Below, one piece after another: positions 50,970 through 62,684 of a stretch of DNA of 64,000 nt. Position 1 is the first letter of the stretch; each line of letters begins with the position of its first letter. The notes below the pieces were generated by a model that was given only the letters and a program-made list of their open reading frames with translations, was not told where the DNA came from and did not search any database. The stretch spans positions 54,233,932 to 54,297,931 of the forward strand of contig CM064502.1 of NCBI GenBank assembly GCA_032716605.1. The letters run 5' to 3'. Origin of the DNA: Paralithodes platypus. Lineage: Eukaryota > Arthropoda > Malacostraca > Decapoda > Lithodidae. The translations under genes were made by a program, and so were the position numbers.

Positions 50970-53745
50970 TATGGACTATTTCGTGTTATTCCGTGTATTT
51001 GTTTGGTGTATGGACTATTTCGTGTTATTCCGTGTATTTGTTTGGTGTATGGACTATTTCGTGTTATTCCAGTGTATTTGTTTGGTGTGTGGACTATTTC
51101 GTGTTATTCCAGTGTATTTGTTTGGTGTGTGGACTATTTCGTGTTATTCCAGTGTATTTGTTTGGTGTATGGACTATTTCGTGTTATTCCAGTGTATTTG
51201 TTTGGTGTATGGACTATTTCGTGTTATTCCAGTGTATTTGTTTGGTGTGTGGACTATTCGGTGTTATTCCAGTGTATTTGTTTGGTGTATGGACTATTTC
51301 GTGTTATTCCAGTGTATTTGTTTGGGTGTATGGACTATTCGTGTTATTCCAGTGTATTTGTTTGGTGTATGGACTATTTCGTGTTATTCCAGTGTATTTG
51401 TTTGGTGTATGGACTATTTCGTGTTATTCCAGTGTATTTGTTTGGTGTATGGACTATTTCGTGTTATTCCAGTGTTTTTGTTTGGTGTATGGACTATTTC
51501 GTGGTATTCCAGTGTATTTGTTTGGTGTATGGACTATTTCGTGTTATTCCAGTGTATTTGTTTGGTGTATGGACTATTTCGTGTTATTCCAGTGTTTTTG
51601 TTTGGTGTATGGACTATTTCGTGTTTTTCCAGTGTTTTTGTTTGGTGTATGGACTATTTCGTGTTATTCCAGTGTATTTGTTTGGTGTATGGACTATTTC
51701 GTGTTATTCCAGTGTATTTGTTTGGTGTATGGACTATTTCGTGTTATTCCAGTGTATTTGTTTGGTGTATGGACTATTTCGTGTTATTCAGTGTATTTGT
51801 TTGGTGTATGGACTATTTCGTGTTATTCCAGTGTTTTTGTTTGGTGTATGGACTATTTCGTGGTATTCCAGTGTATTTGTTTGGTGTATGGACTATTTCG
51901 TGTTATTCCAGTGTATTTGTTTGGTGTATGGACTATTTCGTGTTATTCCAGTGTATTTGTTTGGTGTATGGACTATTTCGTGTTATTCCAGTGTATTTGT
52001 TGTTTGGTGTATGGACTATTTCGTGTTATTCCAGTGTATTTGTTTGGTGTATGGACTATTTCGTGTTATTCCAGTGTATTTGTTTGGTGTATGGACTATT
52101 TCGTGTTATTCCAGTGTTTTTGTTTGGTGTATGGACTATTTCGTGGTATTCCAGTGTATTTGTTTGGTGTATGGACTATTTCGTGTTATTCCAGTGTATT
52201 TGTTTGGTGTATGGACTATTTCGTGGTATTCCAGTGTATTTGTTTGGTGTATGGACTATTTCGTGTTATTCCAGTGTATTTGTTTGGTGTATGGACTATT
52301 TCGTTCCAGTGTATTGTTTGGTGTATGGACTATTTCGTGTTATTCCAGTGTATTTGTTTGGTGTGTGGACTATTTCGTGTTATTCCAGTGTATTTGTTTG
52401 GTGTGTTGACTATTTCGTGTTATTCCAGTGTTTTTGTTTGGTGTATGGACTATTTCGTGTTATTCCAGTGTATTTGTTTGGTGTGTGGACTATTTCGTGT
52501 TATTCCAGTGTATTTGTTTGGTGTGTGGACTATTTCGTGTTATTCCAGTGTATTTGTTTGGTGTATGGACTATTTCGTGGTATTCCAGTGTATTTGTTTG
52601 GTGTGTGGACTATTTCGTGTTATTCCAGTGTATTTATTTGGTGTGTTGACTATTTCGTGTTATTCCAGTGTATTTGTTTGGTGTGTTGAATATTTCGTGT
52701 TATTCCAGTGTATTTGTTTGGTGTATGGACTATTTCGTGTTATTCCAGTGTATTTGCTTGGTTTGTTGACTATTTCGTGTTATTCCAGTGTATTTGTTTG
52801 GTGTGTTGAATATTTCGTGTTATTCCAGTGTATTTGTTTGGTGTGTTGAATATTTCGTGTTATTCCAGTGTATTTGTTTGTGTGTTGAATATATCGTGTT
52901 ATTCCAGTGTATTTGTTTGGTGTGTTGACTATTTCGAGTTATTCCAGTGTATTTGTTTGGTGTGTTGAATATTTCGTTTCATTCCAGTGTATTTGTTTGG
53001 TGTGTTGAATATTTCGTGTTATTCCAGTGTATTTGTTTAGTGTGTTGAATATTTTGTTTCATTCCAGTGTATTTGTTTGGTGTGTTGACTATTTCGTGTT
53101 ATTCCAGTGTATTTGTTTGGTGTGTTGACTATTTCGTGTTATTCCAGTGTATTTGTTTGGTGTGTTGACTATTTCGTTTCATTCCAGTGTATTTGTTTGG
53201 TGTGTTGAATATTTCGTGTTATTCCAGTGTATTTGTTTGGTGTGTTGAATATTTCGTGTTATTCCAGTGTATTTGTTTGGTGTGTTGAATATTTCGTGTT
53301 ATTCCAGTGTATTTGTTTGGTGTGTTGAATATTTCGTGTTATTCCAGTGTATTTGTTTGGTGTGTTGAATATTTCGTTTCATTCCAGTGTATTTGTTTGG
53401 TGTGTTGAATATTTCGTTTCATTCCAGTGTATTTGTTTGGTGTGTTGAATATTTCGTGTTATTCCAGTGTATTTGTTTGGTGTGTTGAATATTTCGTGTT
53501 ATTCCAGTGTATTTGTTTGGTGTGTTGAATATTTCGTTTCATTTCAGTGTATTTGTTTGGTGTGTTGAATATTTCGTTTCATTCCAGTGTATTTGTTTGG
53601 TGTGTTGAATATTTCGTTTCATTCCAGTGTATTTGTTTGGTGTGTTGAATATTTCGTGTTAAACTGTATTTGTTTGGTGTGTTGAATATTTCGTTTCATT
53701 ACAGTACATTTGCTTTATTTGTTTATTGACTATTTCGTTTCATTT
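50970..53745. repeat. 40-bp minisatellite, about 69 units, two subtypes
   Basis: The unit contains TGTTATTCCAGTGTATTTG and TTTGGTGTATGGACTATTTC. To about 52400 the GTATGGAC form dominates, with no stop in any of the three plus frames, so overlapping 484- to 618-codon frames coexist, each with a 40-residue period. From about 52660 units read GTGTTGAATATT, which adds TGA. Hydrophobic repeats with no start context or domain; I regard these frames as non-genic. Confidence 0.95.
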
Positions 53746-53832
53746 CCGTGTATTTGAATTACTATCTGAGAAACCAACCATAGTTCATAGAGCAAACCAT
53801 TTTAGGTGTAAATATTTCACGACGATCAAGTT

Positions 53833-53950
53833 ACCTCGTTAAATTACAGGCTCGCTATCGTTCGCCAGGATAAAATCGACACATAAATGACACGAAAGGC
53901 CTTAAAATGTACAACGAAATGGGGTGAAAGGTGTGAAAAACGTCAAGAAA
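53833..53950 (+). mobile_element. DH-A fragment, right half
   Basis: TTAAATTACAGGCTCGCTATC to the second internal repeat (GAAATGGGGTGAAAGG). Both termini and the hairpins are missing. Confidence 0.75.
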
Positions 53951-54063
53951 ATCTGGTACTCCATAATATTCACTGTGCAGATAATTCGGCGTAGAACTGT
54001 TTCGGTGCCTAAGTTTTATAATCCGTATCAGACGATTGGTTTGGGAGTGGCCAGTACAACTGA

Positions 54064-54116
54064 ATAACCCCTTCTGTACCAGCGACGTCTTTTTCAATAT
54101 ATTCTAACTATATTAA
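54064..54116. mobile_element. PB-C left-end fragment
   Basis: AATAACCCCTTCTGTACCAG to TTCTAACTATATTAA. A DH-B starts at this TTAA, the same internal site used at 25326. Confidence 0.7.
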
Positions 54117-54370
54117 GGGAGTCCACCTCGCTTTTTTTCTCTTTTTATCCCTCTTTCTTTGGCTTGTATCCATTCGGCCCCATTCAGCCTACTGTTTTAA
54201 GACGTTTACCCCCATCCAGGTGTCAATATTTTCCTGGCGAGCGGTAGCGAGTCAGCCTATATATTTTTTGTTTTGACAGCAAGCTAAATTTGTACATTTT
54301 TCGATATAAAAATTTCTCCGGCGAAGCCGGATTTCTCCATTCAAAGCTTGCTGTAAAAAAATTATATATA

Positions 54371-54426
<56 letters not shown>

Positions 54427-54556
54427 GCTGGCTCGCTACCGCTCGCCAAGAAAATATTGACATCTGGATGGGGCTAAACGTCTTAAAACAGTAAGCTGAA
54501 TGGGGCCGAATGGATACAAGCCAAAGAGAGAGGGAGAGAAAGAGAAAAAAAACGTT
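54113..54556 (+). mobile_element. DH-B element with (AT)n expansion
   Basis: TTAAGGGAGTCCACCTCGC start. Hairpin 1 is damaged (GATATAAAAATTT). (AT)n at about 54362-54424 sits between the core and the right arm. The right end decays after GAGAGAAAGAG without TTAA. Confidence 0.82.
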
Positions 54557-54689
54557 GGTACACATAAGAGACTACAAAACTGTCACGCATGAACAAAATG
54601 ACAGTAGTGTTATTTGTTCTTCAGTGTCTGGTCATATGAAAAGTAAATTGTATCTGGCTATCCCTGTTTGTGTACCCTGTCAATCATTC

Positions 54690-54960
<271 letters not shown>

Positions 54961-55040
54961 TACACACACTTCTTCCCCACTCACTCAACAGCGGCCATTA
55001 TAATATTCGGTCACGCAGGTTGTGTATGTACAACTCTTCC

Positions 55041-55401
55041 TGAGGGGAGGTTTTTAGTTGATTCCCTAGACTTCCATCAAGCTTAAAATTACTCCCCCCC
55101 CCCTTGAGCCCCTATCAAGATAAATGTGTACATTTTTCGGTAGAAAAATGTCCCGGCTGAAAGCCGGTTCCTCTTAAATTACAGGCTCGCTATCGCTCGC
55201 CAGGATAAAATCGACACCTAAATGGCACGAAAGGTCTTAAAATTGACAGAAATGGGTTGAAAGTTCCTAAAATCGTCAAAGTAATGGGGCGTCTTAACTA
55301 ATTATGCGTCTTAATTATACGTCTTAACATTAGGAAAACAATGGGGCTAAACATGAGGGAGAAAGGAGTCAAGAAAAAAATCCCTCAAGTGGATATCTCC
55401 C
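55041..55401 (+). mobile_element. DH-A element
   Basis: TGAGGGGAGG to TCTCCCCGG, both TTAAs lost. Hairpin 2 is the re-paired CCGGCT-GAA-AGCCGG. The third internal repeat is partly triplicated (CGTCTTAA and ATTATGCGTCTTAA). Confidence 0.86.
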
Positions 55402-55468
55402 CGGCGTAAAGAAGACGAAAAAAGAAAAGTAGATCAAGATTGTGTTGACCATTTCCATCTCTCACGAC

Positions 55469-55499
<31 letters not shown>

Positions 55500-55565
55500 A
55501 CACACCCTGGTGATAGGATGGGACCGACTTGACTGTGGCTAGGTAAGACTCCTTCGGGACCTATG
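55402..55565. repeat. poly-C and (CA)n in unassigned DNA
   Basis: A C run at about 55469-55485 followed by (CA)n to 55505. Confidence 0.85.
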
Positions 55566-55952
55566 TTAAGCGGGGTCGTCACCTGCTTTTTTTTTTTCTC
55601 TTTCTCTCCTTTTCTCTCTTTGTCTGGCTTGTATCCATTCGGCCCCATTCAGCCAACTGTGTTAAAGACGTTTATCCCCATCCAGGTGTCTATTTCTTCC
55701 TGGCGAGCGATAGCGAGCCAGCATTGTATAGAGAAATCCGGCTTCGCCGGAGAAATTTCTATCGAAAAATTTACAAATTTAGCTTGCTGTCAAAACAAAA
55801 ATACAAATATGCTGGCTTGCTACCGCTCGCCAGGAAAATATTGACACCTGGATAGGGGTAAAAGTCTTAAAACAGTAGCTTGGTGCCGAATGGATACAAG
55901 CCAAAGAGAGAGGGAGAGAAAGATAAAAAAAAAGCGAGGTGGGCCCCCTTAA
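55566..55952 (+). mobile_element. DH-B foldback element
   Basis: 387 bp, TTAAGCGGGGTCGTCACC to GGTGGGCCCCCTTAA. Hairpin 1 is short by one side (AATTTCTATCGAAAAATTT). Hairpin 2 is intact. Confidence 0.9.
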
Positions 55953-56267
55953 AAAGGACTTGAGTATTCGAGTTGATATTTCTGACATTTTGGAAAGAGT
56001 AATCCCGTCAATAGATGTGGATATTTACAGCCCATTTGCACCAGCCCTTAATGAGTTACTGGAGACTATAGTTTTAGTGTTGCCAATTTAGCTACATTTC
56101 CGCTAGATCCAGAGGCACATTTTAAATTTTTTTACATCTAGCGACTTGAATTCTTGCTATATTCTGTAGATTTGAGCCATTTAGAGCGAGATTGTGCCGT
56201 TATTGCAACTATTTTCGTCATTTATTTACTCTCGAGAGTACTTGATTTGGTAACCCTGTGTGGTTTA
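55953..56267. other. Unassigned DNA
   Basis: 315 bp, AT-rich, nothing recognised. Confidence 0.5.
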
Positions 56268-56496
56268 CAATTGACCAGTGGCGAGTTTCGTTCTATAAGG
56301 AAGTTGGAGCTGTAGACGTCGATTTTTAACCCAATGTATAGCTAAAATACGGTCGTAGTACATATATAAATACATAAAACCCAATTTAACATACCATTTA
56401 TCCATCAGAAACTTACATTATTATTGCATTTCTGTTTAATATCGATGTTCTCAGCTCCAACTTCCTTATAGCCTGAAACTCGCAAGTGGTCAATTG
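56268..56496. mobile_element. D229 inverted-repeat element, complete
   Basis: 229 bp, CAATTGACCAGTGGCGAG ... GGAAGTTGGAGC to CTCCAACTTCC ... GTGGTCAATTG. Same length as the 27081 copy and in opposite internal orientation (ACGGTCGTAGTA against TACTACGACCGT). Confidence 0.82.
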
Positions 56497-56616
56497 CTAG
56501 ACTCGTCCTAATGAATAGATCGTAGTTCTGTCCATTTGTTTGGCCTCCAAGACACATACTCCAGAGCTACCTTTCTATTCTATCTATTCTATATGCTCAG
56601 GCCCAATCCCCACTTT

Positions 56617-56650
<34 letters not shown>

Positions 56651-56944
56651 TTCCGGTTATTCTATTTTGTCTTTATATGAATAAATTAATGTCAAATACA
56701 ACAACAGAATTTAAGGATCATATGCATAGGCATGTCTCATTATTTTGATTGTTATTGTTACACTCACAACTAGCGGAAATGGCATATGTTTTCCCTATAA
56801 CAGCTAGAACTGTAGACGGGTGAAGAGTAATTAATGTTAATACAATTTGAAATAGCGAAATGATTAAACAAAACTTCAAAATGTAAATATGAGGCAAACA
56901 ATTAATTATTATGTTACCTCCACCAACCGACTTTACTTCTAAAC
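56497..56944. other. Unassigned DNA with poly-T
   Basis: T run of about 30 at 56619-56648, preceded by CTCAGGCCCAATCCCCAC, which also occurs at 19129-19145 and (reversed) at 21630-21650; the run could be the tail of an antisense retroposon. Confidence 0.5.
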
Positions 56945-57055
56945 TCAATTAATGAAATCAACAAATACATGTGGCAGTCCAGGGATTCGAACCTAGGATA
57001 CTCACACCGAAATTCAGTGCATTTATCCATTGCGCTACGAAGACAGTTAAAGTCC
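56945..57055 (-). mobile_element. tRNA-like SINE fragment, antisense
   Basis: On the minus strand TCGTAGCGCAATGGATAAAT (A-box region) then GGTTCGAATCCCTGG (B box) and CATGTATTTGTTGATTTC. Related in layout to S2 but with a different head. Confidence 0.6.
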
Positions 57056-57218
57056 ATTCAATTCAGTCCATTACAGCTTTGAACATGTATCAATGACCAT
57101 TACTGTGCATATGACATTACTGTGTTTAGCCACCTAATTGACTCTGTACATGCACACAATTCCGTTCCAATGTTCTATTTACTAATTGATTTATCCATTT
57201 ACTGGCATATGGTCAAGG

Positions 57219-57592
57219 AATAGGTTGGAAACATTTGGACTGGGTTAGGTTAGGCTAGGGAGACTATTATCACTGCCATTATTATGTAAAAATAAGTTGG
57301 AAACATTTGGACTGGGTTAGGTTAGGCTAGGGAGACTATTATCACTATGCCATTATTATGTAAAAATAAGTTGGAAACATTTGGACTGGGTTAGGTTAGG
57401 CTAGGGAGACTATTATCACTATGCCATTATTATGTAAAAATAAGTTGGAAACATTTGGACTGGGTTAGGTTAGTCTATGGAGACTATTATCACTATGCCA
57501 TTATTATGTAAAAATAAGTTGGAAACATTTGGACTGGGTTAGGTTAGGCTAGGGAGACTATTATCACTATGCCATTATTATGTAAAAATACA
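57219..57592. repeat. 74-bp tandem repeat, five copies
   Basis: The unit begins GTTGGAAACATTTGGACTGG, continues GTTAGGTTAGGCTAGGG and ends ATTATTATGTAAAAATAA. GTTGG at 57224, 57296, 57370, 57444 and 57518. It contains two TTAGG motifs per unit but is not a telomere. Confidence 0.95.
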
Positions 57593-58697
57593 GGCAGAGC
57601 TGAGTTTCAATAGAATAAACTCATTCGGTCTCAGGGCTTCCTGAAACCACAGGTGTACAGAAAATGCAGCTGTCGACCAAATCGTGGGAAAAGAACGTCA
57701 GTGAAAGCCAAATATGGCTGGCGTCAATCAAGTGAATCTGGTGCCAATATACAAAGGAAGGCAAGCAACAACATACCTAATGGTCCTTACTAGGCTTCTT
57801 GTAAAACAAAAAATAATAGACTACTGTATATGTATAACAACTTACAACTGCCAAATAATCACGTGAAGTTGGCGTCAATATAGTCAGGCGTCAGTATAAT
57901 TAGGTCAATGTGGTACCAACATAATCAGGTAAATCTGGCACAAATATAATCAGATGAATCTGATATCATTATAAGTAGGTAAATGTGGAGCCAACATAAT
58001 CAAGTAATTCTGGCACCAATATAATCAAGTAATTCTGGCACCAACATAATCAAGTGATTCTGGCACCAAAATAATCAGGTGAATCTGGCACCAATATAAT
58101 CAAGTAATTCTGGCACCAAAATAATCAAGTGATTCTGGCACCAAAATAATCAAGTGATTCTGGCACCAAAATAATCAAGTGATTCTGGCACCAATATAAT
58201 CAAGTGATTCTGGCACCAAAATAATCAAGTGATTCTGGCACCAAAATAATCAAGTGATTCTGGCACCAAAATAATCAAGTGATTCTGGCACCAATATAAT
58301 CAAGTGATTCTGGCACCAATATAATCAAGTAATTCTGGCACCAAAATAATCAAGTAATTCTGGCACCAGTATAATAAAGTACATCTGGCACCAATATAAT
58401 CAGGTGAATGTGGTGGCACTATAATCAGGATAATCTGGCACCAATATAATCAGGTGAATCAGGCACCAACATAATCAGGAGAATCTGGCACCAATATAAT
58501 CAGGTGAATCAGGTGCCAACATAATCAGGATAATCAGGCACCAATATAATCAGGTGAATGTGGTGGCACTATAATCAGGATAATCTGGCGTCAATTACAG
58601 CCATGGGAATCTAACACCAACATAATTGATGAACATGACGCCAAGATAATCGGGTGAATCTGGCGCCAATTTTATTCAGGTGAAACTGACGCTAATC

Positions 58698-58986
58698 TTA
58701 ATATAATAAAAATGGTAGCTGTACTATATCTATCGCTGTTAATATAATACAAATGGTAGCTGTACTATATCTATCGCTGTTAATATAATAAAAATGGTAG
58801 CTGTACTATATCTATCGCTGTTAATATAATACAAATGGTAGCTGTACTATATCTATCGCTGTTAATATAATAAAAATGGTAGCTGTACTATATCTATCGC
58901 TGTTAATATAATAAAAATGGTAGCTGTACTATATCTATCGCTGTTAATATAATAAAAATGGTAGCTGTACTATATCTATCGCTGTT
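58698..58986. repeat. 41-bp tandem repeat, seven copies
   Basis: TTAATATAATAAAAATGGTA plus GCTGTACTATATCTATCGCTG, differing only by AAA/CAA. Very homogeneous, so recent. Confidence 0.97.
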
Positions 58987-59417
58987 TAAAACTGCCATCA
59001 ATTTTAGTACATGATGATTGTGAGCGATTAAAATCATGGTTCGTTTAAAATTTGACGTCATTTATTCTCACATGAAATAGCTCCGCTTATAATAATGCCA
59101 GATTGACACATATTTATTCATGGGTACCTGAAGGCCATTAGTATAACTTAAACTGGTACCAATTATAATAACTGGAAACTGGCACCAGCACTATATTCAC
59201 GGGATTCTGGCACCAGATATATTAACTGGAAACTGGCACCAGCAATATTCACGGGATTCTGGCACCTGCTAAACTCACGGTAAACTGGCGACAATTGACA
59301 TTTCAGAAAACTGGCACAAATTATACTTATGGTAAACTGGCGTCAATTACTTTTAAGGTAAACTGGCGCCAATTGTAAACACGGTAAACTGGCGCCAATT
59401 GTAATCACGGTAAACTG

Positions 59418-59583
59418 TGTTGGTGGTGTAATGGTTTAGAATTTTAGATGCTTATGTTCTGGGTGTGGTGTCCCAGGTTCGAATCCCGGGAGGGCCATAT
59501 GCTTTCATTAGTTTATTCAAGTACATTGGGGTTTGTATTTGATAGTAATGTTAAAGAACGGGGTGTTACTTATTAATTGAAAT
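59418..59583 (+). mobile_element. tRNA-derived SINE (family S2)
   Basis: TGTTGGTGGTGTAATGGTTT (A-box region), CAGGTTCGAATCCCGGGAGG (B box), then CCATATGCTTTCATTAG and TTATTCAAGTACATTGG. It interrupts the 24-bp repeat field right after GGTAAACTG. Confidence 0.78.
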
Positions 59584-59919
59584 AACCGTAAACTAACGTT
59601 AATTGCAATCACAGTAAACTGGCGCTAATTGTATTCATAGGAAACTTGCGCAATTAATGTTCACAGTAAACTGGGGCTAATTACATTCATGGTAAACTGA
59701 TGTCAATTATATTTACTACAAACTGGCACCAACTGCAATCACGGGAAACTGGCACCAATTATAATCGCGGGAACTAGCGCCATTTAGAAATACGATAAAC
59801 TATTGTCAATTTAGTCAGTAAACCTGGCTCAAAATATAACCTATATCAATATCAGTCAATATGTGGAACGAGCGTTTGTTTGATTAAACATGGGAAGCAT
59901 AATATTAAAAGTCTACATG

Positions 59920-60340
59920 ACGTGTGTGTGAGTGAGTGTTTGGTAGTGTGTGTGTGTGTGTGTGAGAGTAAGTGAGTGTGTGTGTGTATGAGTGTGTGAG
60001 TGAGTGTTTGGTAGTGTGTGAGAGTGAGTGAGCGTGTGTGTGTGTGTGTGCGCCCGCGAGTGAGTGTTTGGTAGTGAGCGTGTGTGTGTGTGAGAGAGTG
60101 AGAGAGTGTGTGTGTGTGTGTGTGTGCGAATGAGTGTTTGGTAGTGAGGGTGTGTATGTGTGAGTGAGTGTGTGTGAGAGTGTTTGGTAGTGAGGGTGTT
60201 TCTTTGTGTCCAACTTAAATTGTGCTAACATTATGACTGTGGATGAGAACAGCCCTACTCTCTCTCTCTCTCTCTCTCTCTCTGATGTATGCGGTACGGT
60301 TGATGTATTAGTTTATATATTAATATTTTTATTTATTTAT
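59920..60340. repeat. GT-rich repeat and short (CT)n
   Basis: 59925-60195 alternates (GT)n with GAGTGAGTGTTTGGTAGTG about five times. (CT)n at 60260-60283. Confidence 0.92.
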
Positions 60341-60650
60341 TTGTTTCTTCCCTATGCCTTCCTCTAGCTTTAAAACACATGCTCAAGACCCCCCTTCGAG
60401 ATAAGTTTATACATTTTTCTGTAGACAAATGTTCCGGCTGAAGGCCGCTTCGTCCAAAGTTACAGGCTCGCTATCGCTCGTAAAAAATCATTGACACCTA
60501 AATGACACAAAAGGTTTTAATATTGAAAAAGAAGTGTGGCGAAGTCTTAAAATCGCCGTACTAATGGGATGGACGTAATCATATTTAAACATATAATGGG
60601 GCTAAAAATGAGGGAGAAGGTGGTCCAGAAAACTCTATACCTCCCCTTAA
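60341..60650 (+). mobile_element. DH-A2-like element, decayed
   Basis: TTGTTTCTTCCCTATGCC to CTCCCCTTAA. Hairpin 2 CCGGCT-GAA-GGCCGC is partly broken. The GCTCGCTATCGCTCG block is kept. Confidence 0.75.
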
Positions 60651-60740
60651 GTTTCACCGTTTCCTTCTTTGATCACCCTCTTATTATAATGAAGAACGGC
60701 GTATCAGATACTGAAAATGATCGTGAAACAGTTATGAACA

Positions 60741-60826
<86 letters not shown>

Positions 60827-61065
60827 CTATATTTTTATTTTATTTGTTTGTTTGTTTTATTCCCCTAGACGGTGTAATTCCCGTGAAGGGGTGGCCATGA
60901 ACATTAGGCGTTTGTCACGAATGACTAGGTCAAGTTGCCCGGGCTTGACATCTACCAATTACATTTTGATAAAGCGGGTTTGACCTCCGACCCTTTGATC
61001 AGCAGCTGACGCTTTACTGACTGTGTCACGGCTAATGACATAGTAATAATAAAACATTTATGAAC

Positions 61066-61107
<42 letters not shown>

Positions 61108-61265
61108 CTGGTATGAACATAATAATACTAATAGTAAAACCCTCGTGCATGACTCATGCGGGTGTTGACAAACAAGATACACACACACACACACACACAC
61201 AGAGGGGGTGACTCACTGCTTGCTGACTCACTGTACCCTTCAACTCAGCATACTCTATCATAGTC

Positions 61266-61337
<72 letters not shown>

Positions 61338-61380
61338 TGTATACTATATACTATTATATATTATTTATTTATCTATTTTT
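60651..61380. repeat. Microsatellites in unassigned DNA
   Basis: (AT)n at 60748-60824, (AAT)n at 61064-61104, (AC)n at 61180-61200, (AT)n at 61268-61336. 60860-61060 has no recognisable gene. Confidence 0.85.
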
Positions 61381-61705
61381 TTAGAGGAGATGGGTCGTTT
61401 TTCTGGCCTCCCTTCTTTCTCAAGATTAGCCCCATTAGTTTTCAGATTTTAAGACGTTCGCCTCATTAGTTTGTCGAATTTAAAAACTTTCGCCCCATTT
61501 CTATATCAATATCAAGACCTTCTGTGCCATTTAGATTTGATCCTGGCGAGCGATAGCGAGTCTGTAATTTTAAGAGAAACCAGCCTTCGGCCGGGACATA
61601 CTGTAATTATATCGAAAAATTTACACATTTATGTTGAAGAGGGTCTAGGGAGTGTTTTTTAAGCTTGATGAAGGTCTAGCGAGGAAACTAAAAACATAAC
61701 CTTAA
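61381..61705 (-). mobile_element. DH-A2 element, hairpin 1 lost
   Basis: TTAGAGGAGATGGG to ACATAACCTTAA. Hairpin 2 CCAGCC-TTC-GGCCGG is retained. Hairpin 1 is destroyed (ACATACTGTAATTATATCG). Its right TTAA lies in a PB-C at the site TTAACTACC-ACAGATCC. Confidence 0.8.
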
Positions 61706-61797
61706 CTACCACCACAGATCCTTCCTAAGCTGTATAATATCGTTAACCAATAGCTAAGCTATAATATAACACACGTCGCTGGTACTCCAAGGGTTAA
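61702..61797. mobile_element. PB-C element, right half
   Basis: TTAACTACCACCACAGATCC to GGTACTCCAAGGGTTAA. Both TTAAs are shared with DH elements. Confidence 0.8.
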
Positions 61798-62174
61798 GGG
61801 GGGTGACCTGCTTTTGTTATTTCTGTCCTTTTCTCTCTTTCTCTGGCTTGTATCCATTCGGCCCCATTCAGCCAACTATTTTAAGACGTTTATCCCCATC
61901 TAGGTGTCGATTTCTTCCTGGCGAGCGATAGCGAGCCAGCATTATATGAAGAAATCCAGCTTCGCCGGAGACATTTTTCTATCGAAAAATGTACAAATTT
62001 AGCCTGCTGTCAAACAAAAATAAAAAATATGCTGGCTCGCTACCGCTCACCAGTAAAAAATTGACACCTGGATGGGGATAAACGTCTTAAAACAGTAGGC
62101 TGAATGGGGCCAAATGGATACAAGCCAGAGAAAGATATAAAAGGACAGAACAAAAACAGGTCACCCCCCCTTAA
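61794..62174 (+). mobile_element. DH-B foldback element
   Basis: 381 bp, TTAA both ends. Hairpin 2 TCCAGC-TTC-GCCGGA has one mismatch. The right TTAA is the left edge of the large palindrome. Confidence 0.92.
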
Positions 62175-62191
62175 GGAAAGTGATTCAGGTG

Positions 62192-62413
62192 TACTTTCGG
62201 GCTAATAAGTCATGTCTCGGCACCAAGTATATTTTGATCAATAATTGGTATCATCAATATCTAAACTTGACTTATTCATATCGAGTGAAATATACAAACA
62301 TGTTCCGACACTTACCACCCTATTCAACATCGGACATACTACAATTAATTAATACAGTACAGAGCGAGCCAAACGTAATGACAGCTGAGATATGACTTAA
62401 TAGCGTAACCGTA
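62192..62413 (-). mobile_element. TA-E element, reverse, altered outer end
   Basis: Outer end TACTTTCGGGCTAATAAG in place of the usual TACAGTCGCGCTAATAAG. The inner end TAATAGCGTAACCGTA is diverged. The interior has TTAATTAATACAGTACAG at the position of the usual TTAA. Confidence 0.82.
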
Positions 62414-62452
62414 CTGTATAAATTATGTTCACCTCTTCCACCAGCGGGAAAG

Positions 62453-62667
62453 TACAGTCGCGCTAATAAGTCATGGCTCAGCTATCATTACGTTTGGCTC
62501 GCTCTGTGCTGTATTAATGTCTGTCAGATGTTGAACAGGGTGGGTAAGTGTAGGAACATGTTTGTATATTTCACTCGATATGAATAAATCAAGTTTGGAT
62601 ATTGCTGATACCAATTATTGATCAAAATATACTTGGTGCCGAGACATGACTTATTAGCCCTAAAGTA
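62453..62667 (+). mobile_element. TA-E element, forward, altered outer end
   Basis: The inner end TACAGTCGCGCTAATAAG is canonical. The outer end CTTATTAGCCCTAAAGTA matches the altered end of its inverted partner. It holds the empty TTAA at 62513-62516. Confidence 0.87.
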
Positions 62668-62684
62668 CACCTGAGTCACTTTCC

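Larger units (their letters stand above)
57880..59830. repeat. Degenerate 24-bp repeat field (CTGGCACCAA)
   Basis: 57880-58610 has units of ATAATCAAGTGATTCTGGCA plus CCAA. The core 58000-58370 is nearly uniform and the edges are diverged. 59100-59830 carries a related form AAACTGGCGCCAATTGTAAT. A 41-bp array and a SINE interrupt the field. Confidence 0.85.

Noticed and set aside
50955..52849. Three overlapping frames of 484-618 codons as a membrane repeat protein
   Set aside because: All arise from one stop-free 40-bp unit, the reading frames shift through the same DNA, and later units contain stops. There is no start context or domain.
57219..57592. Telomere
   Set aside because: Only two TTAGG motifs per 74-bp unit, five units, internal position.
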